Source of the DNA: Corynebacterium jeikeium
Lineage (GTDB): Bacteria; Actinomycetota; Actinomycetes; Mycobacteriales; Mycobacteriaceae
Reading direction: 5' to 3'
Assembly: GCF_028609885.1 (NCBI RefSeq)
Contig: NZ_CP063195.1
Span: 2,418,001 to 2,482,000, forward strand
Length of the DNA stretch: 64,000 nt
This document shows positions 51,876 to 60,643 of the stretch, in pieces. Positions within the stretch are counted from its first letter, which is position 1. Every line of letters starts with the position of its first letter. The notes under the pieces were generated by a model. It was not told the origin of the DNA. It searched no databases and saw nothing but the letters and a program-made list of their open reading frames with translations. The position numbers and the translations under genes were made by a program.

Positions 51876-52440
51876 TCTCGGTCCCTCGCCGCACACTCGC
51901 CTCCACTCCAGAAGCATTCAGCTGCTTGGCCCCGACGGACGTGGCGACGATCTTGTCGGCCACCACCTGCACTCTCCTCGAGTGCAGACCCCACGCGTCG
52001 TCCGGAGCTTCGGGGTTGACCTGCTTGGCGTCGATACCAAGGTTAGGATCCGCCATCCGCAGGCTGCCCTTGATGTCAGTCGACCCAACAATCAGATCCT
52101 TCGCGTCCACGCTGTTCTGGCCAGTCGCGCGCAGCGCCAGGGTCGCCTCGCCGACGGCGGGCAGGTTCGGCACGGTGGTGGAAAGGCACATGTCAGAGGC
52201 CTTTGCGTCCTGCAATTTCACGCGTGCGACGGGCAGGTGGTTGTCACCCTTTAAGTCGTTATCCATGAATAACGAGAACTCTTCGCCCGACATATGCGAC
52301 ATCGTGACGGTAAAGAACGTGCCAGACAGCGCCAGGTTCGCAGAGATGCCGCCCTTCGCCACAGCCATGCCGGTGCCGGCAAAGCCGACCATCCCGACGG
52401 TCAGCGCGACCGCAGCCTTCCGCGGGTTGATGCGTCCCAT
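51865..52440 (-). CDS. DUF6230 family exported protein
   Basis: 191 residues with a signal-anchor (AAVALTVGMVGFAGTGMAVAKG) and a beta-rich domain (LALSGTFFTVTMSHMSGEEFSLFMDNDLKG). DUF6230 genes pair with DUF6114 genes across actinobacteria, often with steroid or polyketide-like loci; no activity is established. ATG 52440 follows CCAGGAGGTACGCG, a strong ribosome-binding site. First gene of the two-gene unit. Confidence 0.8.
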   Translation of the reverse strand: MGRINPRKAAVALTVGMVGFAGTGMAVAKGGISANLALSGTFFTVTMSHMSGEEFSLFMDNDLKGDNHLPVARVKLQDAKASDMCLSTTVPNLPAVGEATLALRATGQNSVDAKDLIVGSTDIKGSLRMADPNLGIDAKQVNPEAPDDAWGLHSRRVQVVADKIVATSVGAKQLNASGVEASVRRGTENAC

Positions 52441-52619
52441 CGCGTACCTCCTGGTGCGAATAATCCTAAATATTGCCTCCAGCATTATCCCTGCGGCTGC
52501 CCTGTTCCGCGAATCGGTTGTTGACTTGTTCCTTCATGATTCTTGTGGACGCCCCCTAGGCCGCCTGCGCCCGCATCCCAGCCACACAGCACAATTGCGC
52601 TCCGGCGTAGCCTGGGGGC

Positions 52620-53222
52620 ATGGACGCGGCTGCGGCGGCTACTCCCCTGCTGTGCGCTGGAATTACTACGTATTCTCCACTGAAGCACTGGGGTGTTGGT
52701 GAGGGTTCCCGCGTGGCTGTTGTCGGCATGGGCGGCCTTGGCCATGTGGCCGTGAAGTTGGCTGCGGCGATGGGCGCGGAGGTCACGGTGCTGAGCCACT
52801 CGAAGTCTAAGGAGGCCGATGGTCTGGCCTTTGGCGCCAACCGTTACGTAGCCACCAAGGAGGAGGGTTGGCAGGAGCCCTTCGCTGCGCATTTCGACCT
52901 GATAATTAATACGGTCAGCGCACCGCTGGATCCGGCCCCGTTTATTTCCACCCTCGCGCGCGGCGGGACGATGGTGATGTTGGGATTGCCCCCGGAGAAA
53001 ATGCAGATCAGCGCCGATGCGCTGATCGGTAAGCGTCGCTCCGTGGCGGGCAGTGCTATCGGTGGCATCCGGGACACCCAAGAAATGATTGATTTCTGCG
53101 CTGCCCACGACATCACCGCGGAAACAGAGGTGATCCCGGCGGAGGATATCAACACGGCCTATCAGCGCGTGTTGGATTCAGATGTGCGCTACCGCTTCGT
53201 CATCGACGTCAACACGATGTAG
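52620..53222 (+). pseudogene. C-terminal remnant of an NAD(P)-dependent alcohol dehydrogenase
   Basis: 200 codons remain, equal to the cofactor-binding and C-terminal part of zinc-type cinnamyl/alcohol dehydrogenases (normally about 350 residues): AATPLLCAGITTYSPLKHWGV, VAVVGMGGLGHVAVKLAAAMGAEVTVLSHS, and LPPEKMQISADALIGKRRSVAGSAIGG. The catalytic zinc domain that should precede it is missing; the DNA directly upstream (52441-52619) does not encode it. The reading frame of the remnant is intact. A functional short protein cannot be excluded but is unlikely. Confidence 0.8.
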
Positions 53223-53284
53223 GCGCACTGACCTGACGCAGTAGTACGAGCAGTGCTTACTGCTCGGTGCCTACCACGCAGTCT

Positions 53285-53656
53285 TTACTGCTCCTTGGCC
53301 TGCTCGGCCTCGATCTGCTTGCGCACCTCGTCCATGTCCAGTTCCTCGGCCTTGGCGATGAGCTCGTTCAGCGCCTTCGCCGGGAGCAGGCCGGACTCGC
53401 GGGCCAGCAGAACACCATCGCGGAACAGCATCAACGTCGGGATCGACTGGATCTGCAGCGCAGCGGAAAGCTCCTGGTTGGCCTCAGTGTCGACCTTGCC
53501 GAACACAGCCTCCGGGTGCTCGTCAGAGACCTGTTCGAAGATGGGCGCGAAGCGCTTACACGGACCGCACCATTCCGCCCAGAAGTCCAGCACGACGATG
53601 CCGTCGCCCTGCACGGTGTCCTGGAAGTTAGCTCCGGTGATTTCGATGGTCGCCAT
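53285..53656 (-). CDS. trxA: Thioredoxin
   Basis: 123 residues. The active site FWAEWCGPCKRFAP has Cys30 and Cys33. The expected IQSIPTLMLFRDG cis-proline loop is present. It reduces protein disulfides with thioredoxin reductase. The C-terminal tail is Glu/Ala-rich. ATG 53656 follows GAAGGGAAACAA. A small hairpin GAGCAG / CTGCTC lies 20-38 bases after the stop, but has no T-tract. Confidence 0.95.
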   Translation of the reverse strand: MATIEITGANFQDTVQGDGIVVLDFWAEWCGPCKRFAPIFEQVSDEHPEAVFGKVDTEANQELSAALQIQSIPTLMLFRDGVLLARESGLLPAKALNELIAKAEELDMDEVRKQIEAEQAKEQ

Positions 53657-53780
53657 TTGTTTCCCTTCGGGTCGATTGTGCTTGTCCAAAAACTTTGTTG
53701 TTGGCGCCCCGGTGAAAGGGGGCGAGCATGTTTTCCAACATTACGCAACGGTCGCTTTATTCCACGTTAGAGTTCTCACT

Positions 53781-54284
53781 ATGTCTATTTATGACGCCAA
53801 CGCGAATCCATCTAGCACTTTCAAAATGTACAAGCAGCTTGCGAACAAACCGTTCGGAAACGGTTTGTTCTCGGCTGCGGCCGGCTTTAAAGCGCCATAC
53901 TTCCTCACCGTACAGCCTCGTGTACAGGAGCTGCGCCCGGGCTTCTGCAAGGTTCGGTCGAAGAAGTGGTGGCTGCTGAACAACCACATTGGTACCTTCC
54001 ATGCCATTGCGGCCTGCAATGTCGCGGAGTTTGCAATGGGGATGCTGGCTGAGGCCTCGATTCCCAATACGCACCGGTGGCTGCCACAGGGCATGCGCAC
54101 TCAGTACTTGAAGAAGACGAAGGGCAGCCTGACGGCCACCGCCACTGCCGAATTGCCGGACTTCGAGAAGATCACTCAGGAGTCTGGCGGACAGACCGTG
54201 ACGGTGAAAATCCACTTCGCCGATGATGAGGGCAAGGAATCCACCTACGCGGAGATTGACATCTGGGTGACGGCCAAAAAGTAG
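53781..54284 (+). CDS. DUF4442 hotdog-fold (thioesterase-like) protein
   Basis: 167 residues. SKKWWLLNNHIGTFHAIAACNVAEFAMGMLAEASIPNTHRWLPQGMRTQYLKKTKG corresponds to the hotdog/DUF4442 core, with the His-Asn-rich helix in the usual place of acyl-CoA thioesterases. Substrate unknown. The codons for YDANAN right after the start coincide with a TGACGCC word (TATTTATGACGCC). Stands alone, divergent from trxA. Confidence 0.8.
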   Translation: MSIYDANANPSSTFKMYKQLANKPFGNGLFSAAAGFKAPYFLTVQPRVQELRPGFCKVRSKKWWLLNNHIGTFHAIAACNVAEFAMGMLAEASIPNTHRWLPQGMRTQYLKKTKGSLTATATAELPDFEKITQESGGQTVTVKIHFADDEGKESTYAEIDIWVTAKK

Positions 54285-54361
54285 CGCAGATACCTGGTAC
54301 GTTTGCGCGGCTCCCGGCGACGTACACGGCGTCGTAGCGTCCGCACCCGCGCGAAGGCTCC

Positions 54362-54784
54362 TCAGGCGCCAGCAAGTAGCGCCCCGCACCACAGCGCGGG
54401 GAGGAACACCGCGCAGCAGACCACTGCCATCCCCACCACGCCTGCAATACGGCGAGCGGGCTGTGGCCGGGTGAAGACTTCCACCATCACCGTGGAGAAC
54501 GTGGTGAAGCCGCCGGCCAAACCAATGCCAAGCAGGGGATATAAGATGTCCTGCGTCTCGCCTGCACTGGTGGATCCGGCGGCTCCGTCAAGATGCTGCG
54601 AGGTGTACCCAAGCACTAAACCCAGCACGACTGTGCCGAGGAGGTTCACCACCGCGAGGCTCCACAAAGGTGCCCAACCGTGCTTGGACTTTAGGTGAGT
54701 ATCCAGTACGTAGCGGGCCGCCGCTCCCGTCCCGCCTCCGAGGGCGACGGCTAACAGCTCAATGAGGGTTGCTCCGGTGTTCAT
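54362..54784 (-). CDS. crcB: CrcB/Fluc fluoride channel subunit
   Basis: 140 residues, four membrane helices. GGGTGAAARYVLD and the GGFTTFST pore motif are present. CrcB pairs form dimeric fluoride channels. The ATG overlaps the stop of the upstream crcB (ATGA), so both subunits should be made together as a heterodimer. No fluoride riboswitch was recognised upstream of the pair. Confidence 0.92.
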   Translation of the reverse strand: MNTGATLIELLAVALGGGTGAAARYVLDTHLKSKHGWAPLWSLAVVNLLGTVVLGLVLGYTSQHLDGAAGSTSAGETQDILYPLLGIGLAGGFTTFSTVMVEVFTRPQPARRIAGVVGMAVVCCAVFLPALWCGALLAGA

Positions 54785-55293
54785 CGTGCGCCCCCTTTGT
54801 GGGGCTCATGGGGATCCTGGGGCTCGTCGGCGCCGTCGGCTGCGCGTCGCAGCCGCGCCAGCTCATTCAGATCCCGCCCGAGGCGCAGCCCCATCGCAGC
54901 TGCAATTAGACCAAGCGCCAGCGTAAACACGCCGTAGGTTCCCCCGATGAGGATGGTAGAAGCTGAATCGGTGGTGGCGTCAACAGCCGCAGCAAGCGAG
55001 CTAAACGACGTAAAACCGCCGAGCACTCCCGTGCCCCAGAACGTGCGACGTGGGTGGGCAGAATCCGGGATCATCCCGACTAAGAGCCCTAAAAGGAGCG
55101 CACCCAGGACGTTGACCACCAGCAATGCGATGTCTCCTAGAGGGATTCCTCCAATGATGTTCAGCGGCGTGGCTGCGCCGAGCACGCGTGTGGGGTCGCC
55201 GAGGGCGGGGATCCAGACGGTCAGCGTCCAACGAATAATCGCCCCCAGCGCGCCGCCGAGGAAAACCAGGGCGACGGGCGGGAGGCGATTCAT
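54781..55293 (-). CDS. crcB: CrcB/Fluc fluoride channel subunit
   Basis: 170 residues, four membrane helices; FLGGALGAIIRWTL at the start, NVLGALLLGLLVGM, and GVLGGFTSFSSLAAAV as pore motif. An extended basic/acidic C-terminal tail (LGRDLNELARLRRAADGADEPQD) follows. ATG 55293 is chosen as the conserved N-terminus; a longer frame exists but adds a non-conserved leader. First gene of the crcB pair. Confidence 0.9.
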   Translation of the reverse strand: MNRLPPVALVFLGGALGAIIRWTLTVWIPALGDPTRVLGAATPLNIIGGIPLGDIALLVVNVLGALLLGLLVGMIPDSAHPRRTFWGTGVLGGFTSFSSLAAAVDATTDSASTILIGGTYGVFTLALGLIAAAMGLRLGRDLNELARLRRAADGADEPQDPHEPHKGGAR

Positions 55294-55358
55294 AGGTGCA
55301 ATATTACCCAGCTGGCAGCGCGACCAGTCAAGTTGGGCGGCCACAACGGCCGATCAGG

Positions 55359-55904
55359 TTAGCTCTGCTTGACGGCGGAAATGTCGAAGTTCAGCGCGAT
55401 CTTTTCGGAAACAAGCACGCCGCCACCATCAAGAGCGGTGTTCCACTCCAGGCCAAAGTCACGGCGGTTAATGCTGGTGGAACCCTCGAAGCCGACGCGG
55501 GTCTGACCCCATGGATCCTGTACCTCACCGGTGAAATCGAAGTCGATGGTGACGGGCTTTGTCACATCCTTAATGGTCAGGTCGCCGGTAACGCGGAGGG
55601 TGGATTCGCCAGCAGCGGTAATGTCCGTGGAGGTGAAGGTGATGTGCGGGTACTTCTCCGTGTCGAAGAAATCACCAGTGGTCAGGTGAGCGTCGCGGTC
55701 GGCGTTGCGGGTATCGACGCTGTTGACGTCGATCTTGACCTCGATCTTTGCGCCTTCCAGCTTCTCGCCGGTGGTGGCGGTGCCCTCGAAGTCGGTGAAT
55801 GCGCCACGAACCTTGGTGACCATGGCGTGGCGGGCGACGAAACCAATCTCGGAGTGCGCTGCGTCGATCTGGAAGTTGCCGGAGTAGTTGTTGACGTTGG
55901 TCAT
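55359..55904 (-). CDS. YceI family protein
   Basis: 181 residues, lipocalin-like YceI fold: FQIDAAHSEIGFVARHAMVTKVRGAFTDFEG, VDTRNADRDAHLTTGDFFDTEKYPHITF, and TLRVTGDLTIKDVTKPVTIDFDF. No signal peptide, so it is cytoplasmic. YceI proteins bind isoprenoid or quinone-like lipids. It is divergent from a MarR regulator with a palindromic operator between them, a common pairing. Confidence 0.92.
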   Translation of the reverse strand: MTNVNNYSGNFQIDAAHSEIGFVARHAMVTKVRGAFTDFEGTATTGEKLEGAKIEVKIDVNSVDTRNADRDAHLTTGDFFDTEKYPHITFTSTDITAAGESTLRVTGDLTIKDVTKPVTIDFDFTGEVQDPWGQTRVGFEGSTSINRRDFGLEWNTALDGGGVLVSEKIALNFDISAVKQS

Positions 55905-55974
55905 GTTGAACCTTTCAGTTGGTGTGTCAGTTGATTACTTCTTTTGATGCGCTGGCCTCAAAGCTACACCCTAT

Positions 55975-55992
55975 TAGTTGATGTATCAACTA
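55975..55992. promoter_or_regulatory. Perfect inverted repeat, likely MarR operator
   Basis: TAGTTGAT-GT-ATCAACTA, 29 bases before the marR start. A related half CAGTTGATT occurs near 55928 by the yceI leader. The position between divergent yceI and marR fits a shared operator. Confidence 0.75.
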
Positions 55993-56020
55993 TTTTGACC
56001 GATATGCGATACTGGTGCAC

Positions 56021-56512
56021 ATGACACAAGAAGACACCTCTCCCCCGCTACACAACGATGCGAACGAGGGAACAAAGTGGCTGAACAGTCGCGAACAGCA
56101 GGTGTGGCGAGCGTGGATCAATGCCCACATCCACATCAATGCCGAACTAGCGCAGCAGCTGTCGGCGGAAACGTCCCTATCTCTGGCGGACTACGAGGTC
56201 CTGGTCCACCTTTCGGAAGCACCGGACCACCAGCAGCGAATCGTCGCACTGGCAAACATGATGCAATGGAGCCGTTCGCGCCTTTCGCACCAGATCACGC
56301 GCATGTCTAAACGCGGTCTTGTACGCCGTACAACTTGTGACGCCGACGGTCGCGGGGCCTACGTAGTCCTGGAACCCGCAGGCCTCGAGGCGATAGCCAC
56401 CGCCGCCCCCGGCCACGTGGCAAAGGTGCGGGAGCTGGTCTTCGACCAGCTCAGCGACGCAGAGATTGAGCAGTTCTACGAAATTCTGGCGAAACTAAAC
56501 GGGAAACCCTAG
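56021..56512 (+). CDS. MarR-family transcriptional regulator
   Basis: 163 residues. Winged-helix region AQQLSAETSLSLADYEVLVHLSEAPDHQQRIVALANMMQWSRSRLSHQITRMSKRGLVRRTTCDADGRGAYVVLE is typical of MarR proteins, with the DxR-type wing (DADGRG). Probably represses its own gene and yceI through the inverted repeat at 55975. ATG 56021 preferred; a GTG at 56015 is in frame. Confidence 0.92.
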   Translation: MTQEDTSPPLHNDANEGTKWLNSREQQVWRAWINAHIHINAELAQQLSAETSLSLADYEVLVHLSEAPDHQQRIVALANMMQWSRSRLSHQITRMSKRGLVRRTTCDADGRGAYVVLEPAGLEAIATAAPGHVAKVRELVFDQLSDAEIEQFYEILAKLNGKP

Positions 56513-56544
56513 GCACTAGGCTCCTAGGTTCCTAGGTTCCGGCA

Positions 56545-58035
56545 CTAAGGCATGGGGGAGATATCGCGGGCCATGTCGGAGAACTTAGAGAATTGCAGCT
56601 GGTTGGCAACAGTCACGGTGCCGATCGGGCCGCCACGGTGCTTAGCCAAGATAATGTCCGCCTCACCCGCACGCTCATGGTCGGGGTTCTGAGAATCAGG
56701 GCGGTTGATCAGCATAACCATGTCGGCATCCTGCTCCAGCGAACCCGATTCACGCAGGTCAGAGACACGCGGGAGAGCATCGTCACCACGCGACTCCACA
56801 CCACGGTTCAGCTGCGAAATCGCGATCACGGGCACATTAACTTCCTTGGCCAGAAGCTTGAGCTGACGGGAAAACTCCGAGACCTCTTGCTGACGGGACT
56901 CCACACGCTTACCGGAGGACATCAGCTGTAGGTAGTCCACCACAATCAACTGCAGATCCACCTGTTGCTTCAAGCGGCGAGCCTTGGAGCGGATCTCCAT
57001 CATCGTCAGGTTCGGCGAATCGTCGATGTAAATCGGCGCATCTTCAATCTCACCGATGCGCACCGTCAGCCGATCCCAATCATCGTCAGTCAACTTACCG
57101 CCGCGCATGGAGGCCAGGCGCACCTCCGCCTCTGCGGAAAAGATGCGCATCATCACCTCCGACTTGCTCATTTCCAAGCTGAATAGCGCCGATGCCTTGC
57201 CATGCTCAATGGAGGCAGACCGCATGAAGTCCAGCGCCAGCGTAGATTTACCCACACCGGGACGCGCCGCCACAATCACCATCTGTCCACCGCGCAAGCC
57301 ATTGGTTAGATCGTCAAGATCCTTAAAGCCGGTGGGGATACCCATTTCGATGCCATCTTGGCTTTCCAGCTGCTCGATCTCCCCCACCGTCGATGCGACC
57401 AACTCCGCGAAGACCTCATAGTCCTCCTTCGCGGCATCGTTGGTGATGGCGAACATCTCCTGCTGTGCGCGGTCCACCACGTTGTCTACATCTGCACCCT
57501 CGGTGCCCGCATAGCCCAGCTGCACAATCGTGGTACCGGCCTGCACCAGGCGACGCAACGTGGCCTTCTCTCGCACAATCGAGGCGTAGTAGCCCACGTT
57601 TGCGGAGGTCGGAGTCTTTTGGATGATGCTATGCAGGTATCCCGCACCACCGATGAAACCCAGCACGCCGTCGCGGTCCAAGCGCCCGCCAAGGATGACT
57701 GGGTCGACTTCCTTACCCTCGCCGTAGAGCTGAAGTATGGCGTCAAAAATAGTCTTGTGCTTCGGCACATAGAAGTCATCGCCGACAAGGACTTCTACGA
57801 CATCCGCGATCGCGTCCTTGTTGAGCATCATGCCGCCGAGCACACCCTGCTCAGCCTCCGGGTTCTGCGGCATCTCGCGGACGATCTGCTGGGTGCCCGA
57901 ACCTCCGCGACGCCCACCGCGGCCACTGCCGAAGTCACGGCCGCCGACGAAATCCTGGGATCCGCCGAAGTCATCAAACGGCTCGTCGGGCAGCGGGGCG
58001 CCGTCGTCGAAGTTCATGCCTGCATTCTTGCTCAT
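56545..58035 (-). CDS. dnaB: Replicative DNA helicase DnaB
   Basis: 496 residues. N-terminal domain PQNPEAEQGVLGGMMLNKDAI; RecA-like domain with Walker A ARPGVGKSTLALD (about residue 258), Walker B-like LQLIVVDYLQLM, and SREGSLEQD / PRVSDLRESG motifs H4. No intein interrupts it, unlike many mycobacterial dnaB genes. An acidic Gly/Arg-rich leader precedes the conserved part. ATG 58035 is preferred; a TTG at 58065 with GAGG nearby is possible. Its upstream region holds DnaA-box-like sequences. Confidence 0.95.
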   Translation of the reverse strand: MSKNAGMNFDDGAPLPDEPFDDFGGSQDFVGGRDFGSGRGGRRGGSGTQQIVREMPQNPEAEQGVLGGMMLNKDAIADVVEVLVGDDFYVPKHKTIFDAILQLYGEGKEVDPVILGGRLDRDGVLGFIGGAGYLHSIIQKTPTSANVGYYASIVREKATLRRLVQAGTTIVQLGYAGTEGADVDNVVDRAQQEMFAITNDAAKEDYEVFAELVASTVGEIEQLESQDGIEMGIPTGFKDLDDLTNGLRGGQMVIVAARPGVGKSTLALDFMRSASIEHGKASALFSLEMSKSEVMMRIFSAEAEVRLASMRGGKLTDDDWDRLTVRIGEIEDAPIYIDDSPNLTMMEIRSKARRLKQQVDLQLIVVDYLQLMSSGKRVESRQQEVSEFSRQLKLLAKEVNVPVIAISQLNRGVESRGDDALPRVSDLRESGSLEQDADMVMLINRPDSQNPDHERAGEADIILAKHRGGPIGTVTVANQLQFSKFSDMARDISPMP

Positions 58036-58538
58036 GTCGACCACTTTAGTGGCAGCACCGGACAACCTCGAACCCCGCCCTGTGCCCGCTTTTTGTGCTC
58101 ACCCGCCCCGTGCGAGAACAACTTGTGAGGGCATTGCAAATCAAGTTATCCACAGGCACTGTGAATATACCTGTGGAGGAAATGTGCATAACTTCCAATA
58201 GCCCAGGACGGGTTGTGGATAACCTGTGGACAGCCAACGCCCTCACCTGCACTTTCTTCTATTATCGCAGGTCAGAGGCGTGTGACTGGTGTGAAAACCT
58301 CTTTTTTCATCGGTGGATAACTTGGGGATAAACAAACCTGCAGGCCAGGCGATTGCCCTTCTGTAAACGCCCAGGTCGCCTGAAAGTTCAAAATATTCAC
58401 GTATTATTCACCTTCGGCGCGGAGTTTTGCACAGCCCTTATCCCCTCCTCAGACATTGCCTAATTTTCAGTTTGCTAAGTGGAAGCAAAATATTGGTTCT
58501 CCCACGAGACGTCGCCATCGTGAACTAGCCTGTTCCCC
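58036..58538. other. DnaA-box-rich intergenic region upstream of dnaB
   Basis: About 500 bases without a gene. TTATCCACA at 58144, complement TGTGGATAA near 58215, GTGGATAAC near 58312 and a TGTGCATAAC variant near 58183 resemble DnaA boxes. CGCAGGTCAGAG, the core word of the 111/122-bp elements, is at 58266-58277 between two boxes. The remainder is AT-rich toward 58380-58490. Confidence 0.6.
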
Positions 58539-60182
58539 ATGAACGCAACGCCCGACCACTCCACAGCCGACCAAACCTCCACCGCGACCACTCCCCTGCC
58601 CGCCCTCGCAAACGCTAGCGCCGAACACCCCCTCGACCTCCTTATCGTCGGCGCAGGCCTCTCTGGCATCGACATCGCCTACCACGTCTCCAAAAACTTC
58701 CCTTCCTGGAACTGGGCAGCCGTCGATTCCAACTACGACGTCGGCGGTACCTGGGCCACCTTCCAATACCCCGGAATCCGTTCAGATTCCGACATGGCCA
58801 CGTTCTCCCTCCCCTTCAAGAAATGGCCACACAAGGGCACGCTCGGCTCAGGCAAGCAAATCCGCGACTACTGCCACGAAGCCGCCGCCGAAATCGGCAT
58901 GCTCGACCGCCTACAACTGTCCACCTGGGTCGAAACCGTAAACTTCCACACCGACCGCGGACTGTGGGAGGTCACCATGCGCCTCGGTCGCACAGGCCGC
59001 GCAAACTCCGAAGGCACCGACGACTCCGGCCTCGCGCAGCCCACCCTCACCACGTGGACGCGCCGCCTCCACTTCGCCACCGGATACTACCGCCATTCGG
59101 AGGGCTTTACCGCGCAAATTGAGGGCGTCGATACCTTCCAAGGCACCGCCCTACACCCACAACAATGGCCCCGCGACCTCGACGTGCGCGGCAAGAAGGT
59201 TACCGTGATTGGCTCCGGAGCCACGGCAATTACGCTGGTTCCAGCGCTGCATTCGATGGGCGCGGACGTCACGATGCTGCAGCGAACTCCCACGTACATT
59301 GCCCCGCTGCCAGAGACGGACACGATCAGCTCCCTCGTCGGCCTGGGTCTCAGCACACAGCCGGGCACATTCGGCCATCGTTTGGCCCGCAGCCTGCATA
59401 TTGGGCGCGACATGGCGCAGTACCACCTATGCCAGACATTCCCCAGCATCGCGAAGTTGGTGTTCCGGGGCTGGAATCGTCTGTACCTGCCCGCTGACGA
59501 GGTGCGCCGGAACTTCACTCCCCCGTATGGGCCGTGGGATCAGCGCGTCTGCAAGTCCCCCGGCGGCGACTTCTTTAAGGCCGTGCGGGGTGGGGCGCGA
59601 GTCGTTACCGACCACATCGACCGCGTTGACGCAGGTGGGGTGCGATTGCGCTCCGGCGGGTACATCGAAGCCGATGTTTTGGTGATCGCCACGGGGCTGC
59701 AGCTTTTGGCCTTTGGTGACGCCAACTTCTCCGTGGACGGCACTCCCGTACCGACCGAATCTCTGGTGGCTTATCGTGCCATGATGGCCAATCGCCTGCC
59801 GAATTTCTCGTACACCATTGGGTATTTGAACCAGTCGTGGACGCTGCGCGCGGATATGACTTCGCGCTATTTGGTGCAGCTGTGGAAGGACATGGAAGCG
59901 CGAGGCGAGCAGTGGGCTTGCCCGCTGTTGCCCGCCGGAGAGGCCGCTGACCTGCCGCTTTTGGAGATGTCCAGCGGCTATATTCAGCGGAGCGTGGCGA
60001 CTCTGCCGCGTCAGGGTGCTGGGGATCCGTGGCGGATGGAGCAGGATTACATCAAGGAGCGGCGCACCTACACGGGCGCGGACAACAAGCATGACATGGC
60101 ATTTGGCGTGGAGGCTTTGGAGGCTGCGGCGCCGCTGGCGGCTGGAGAGGGCGGCGGCGGTGCCGCTGAGCTGCGACAATAG
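58539..60182 (+). CDS. Flavin-containing monooxygenase (Baeyer-Villiger type)
   Basis: 547 residues. FAD motif LLIVGAGLSGIDIAYH, the BVMO-like fingerprint FxGxxxHxxxW as FQGTALHPQQWP, and NADPH motif VTVIGSGATAITLVPAL. These enzymes insert oxygen next to ketones or oxidise heteroatoms; substrate unknown. Disordered leader about residues 1-28. C-terminal Gly/Ala/Glu-rich tail. A 35-bp tandem repeat begins at its stop codon. Flanked by repeats, and interposed between dnaB and rplI, suggesting later insertion. Confidence 0.9.
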   Translation: MNATPDHSTADQTSTATTPLPALANASAEHPLDLLIVGAGLSGIDIAYHVSKNFPSWNWAAVDSNYDVGGTWATFQYPGIRSDSDMATFSLPFKKWPHKGTLGSGKQIRDYCHEAAAEIGMLDRLQLSTWVETVNFHTDRGLWEVTMRLGRTGRANSEGTDDSGLAQPTLTTWTRRLHFATGYYRHSEGFTAQIEGVDTFQGTALHPQQWPRDLDVRGKKVTVIGSGATAITLVPALHSMGADVTMLQRTPTYIAPLPETDTISSLVGLGLSTQPGTFGHRLARSLHIGRDMAQYHLCQTFPSIAKLVFRGWNRLYLPADEVRRNFTPPYGPWDQRVCKSPGGDFFKAVRGGARVVTDHIDRVDAGGVRLRSGGYIEADVLVIATGLQLLAFGDANFSVDGTPVPTESLVAYRAMMANRLPNFSYTIGYLNQSWTLRADMTSRYLVQLWKDMEARGEQWACPLLPAGEAADLPLLEMSSGYIQRSVATLPRQGAGDPWRMEQDYIKERRTYTGADNKHDMAFGVEALEAAAPLAAGEGGGGAAELRQ

Positions 60183-60301
60183 CTCTGGCAGTGGTAGCCC
60201 TGGTTGCGGACACCGGCTCCGGCAGTGGTAGCCCTGGTATGCGGACCCTGGCTCCGGCTGTGGTAGCCCTGGTATGCGGCCAACAGCTTCGGCGGTGGTC
60301 C
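60181..60301. repeat. 35-bp tandem repeat, about 3.4 units
   Basis: Unit GCTCCGGCAGTGGTAGCCCT + GGTATGCGGACCCTG, three full copies and a partial one starting at the stop of the monooxygenase gene. Copies differ at a few bases. Confidence 0.85.
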
Positions 60302-60369
60302 TTCCCCGTAGCATCAGAGGTCCTTCCCTAACCCCAGCGCGGGCGAGTTTGTGTGCTTCAGAACGGAAA

Positions 60370-60553
60370 ATGTCGCTAGAACGGGAATCTATTAACCGCA
60401 ATTGTTTTCATTAATGCAAACCCGCAGGTCACAGCGCTGAAGAATTTTCTAAACTTTTCAGCCGCCCGCCACATTCCCGATCTAACGACATTCCTGGCCC
60501 GCCGGAGCCCCTCCAGGCACCAAACCGGCCCCACATTCCCGACCTAACGACAT
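60370..60553. repeat. 122-bp palindromic element C4 with extra half-site
   Basis: Core 60370-60491, exactly 122 bp, ends ATGTCGCTAGAACGGGAAT / ATTCCCGATCTAACGACAT. CAGGTCACAG starts at position 56. An extra right half-site (GACCTAACGACAT) ends at 60553, 62 bp on. Confidence 0.85.
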
Positions 60554-60607
60554 TCCGGGCAAGGTTCGCCGTGGCGTCCAAAAGCCCCAACCTGCACCCC
60601 GGTAACG

Positions 60608-60643
60608 GAAAAGACCCCACGCATAGGTGCGTGGGGCCTTAAC
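60608..60643 (-). terminator. Rho-independent terminator downstream of rplI
   Basis: CCCCACGC ... GCGTGGGG stem; on the minus strand followed by TCTTTTCC. It is about 200 bases after the rplI stop. The intervening 60644-60841 has no gene; near 60700 it shows a degenerate CGCAGTTCAGGGC resembling the element core. Confidence 0.8.

Noticed and set aside
54781..55358. Fluoride riboswitch before the crcB pair
   Set aside because: No crcB-motif consensus is recognisable in the upstream 65 bases.
58036..58538. Chromosomal origin oriC
   Set aside because: dnaA and dnaN are not adjacent and only a few DnaA-like boxes are present; more likely a regulatory cluster.
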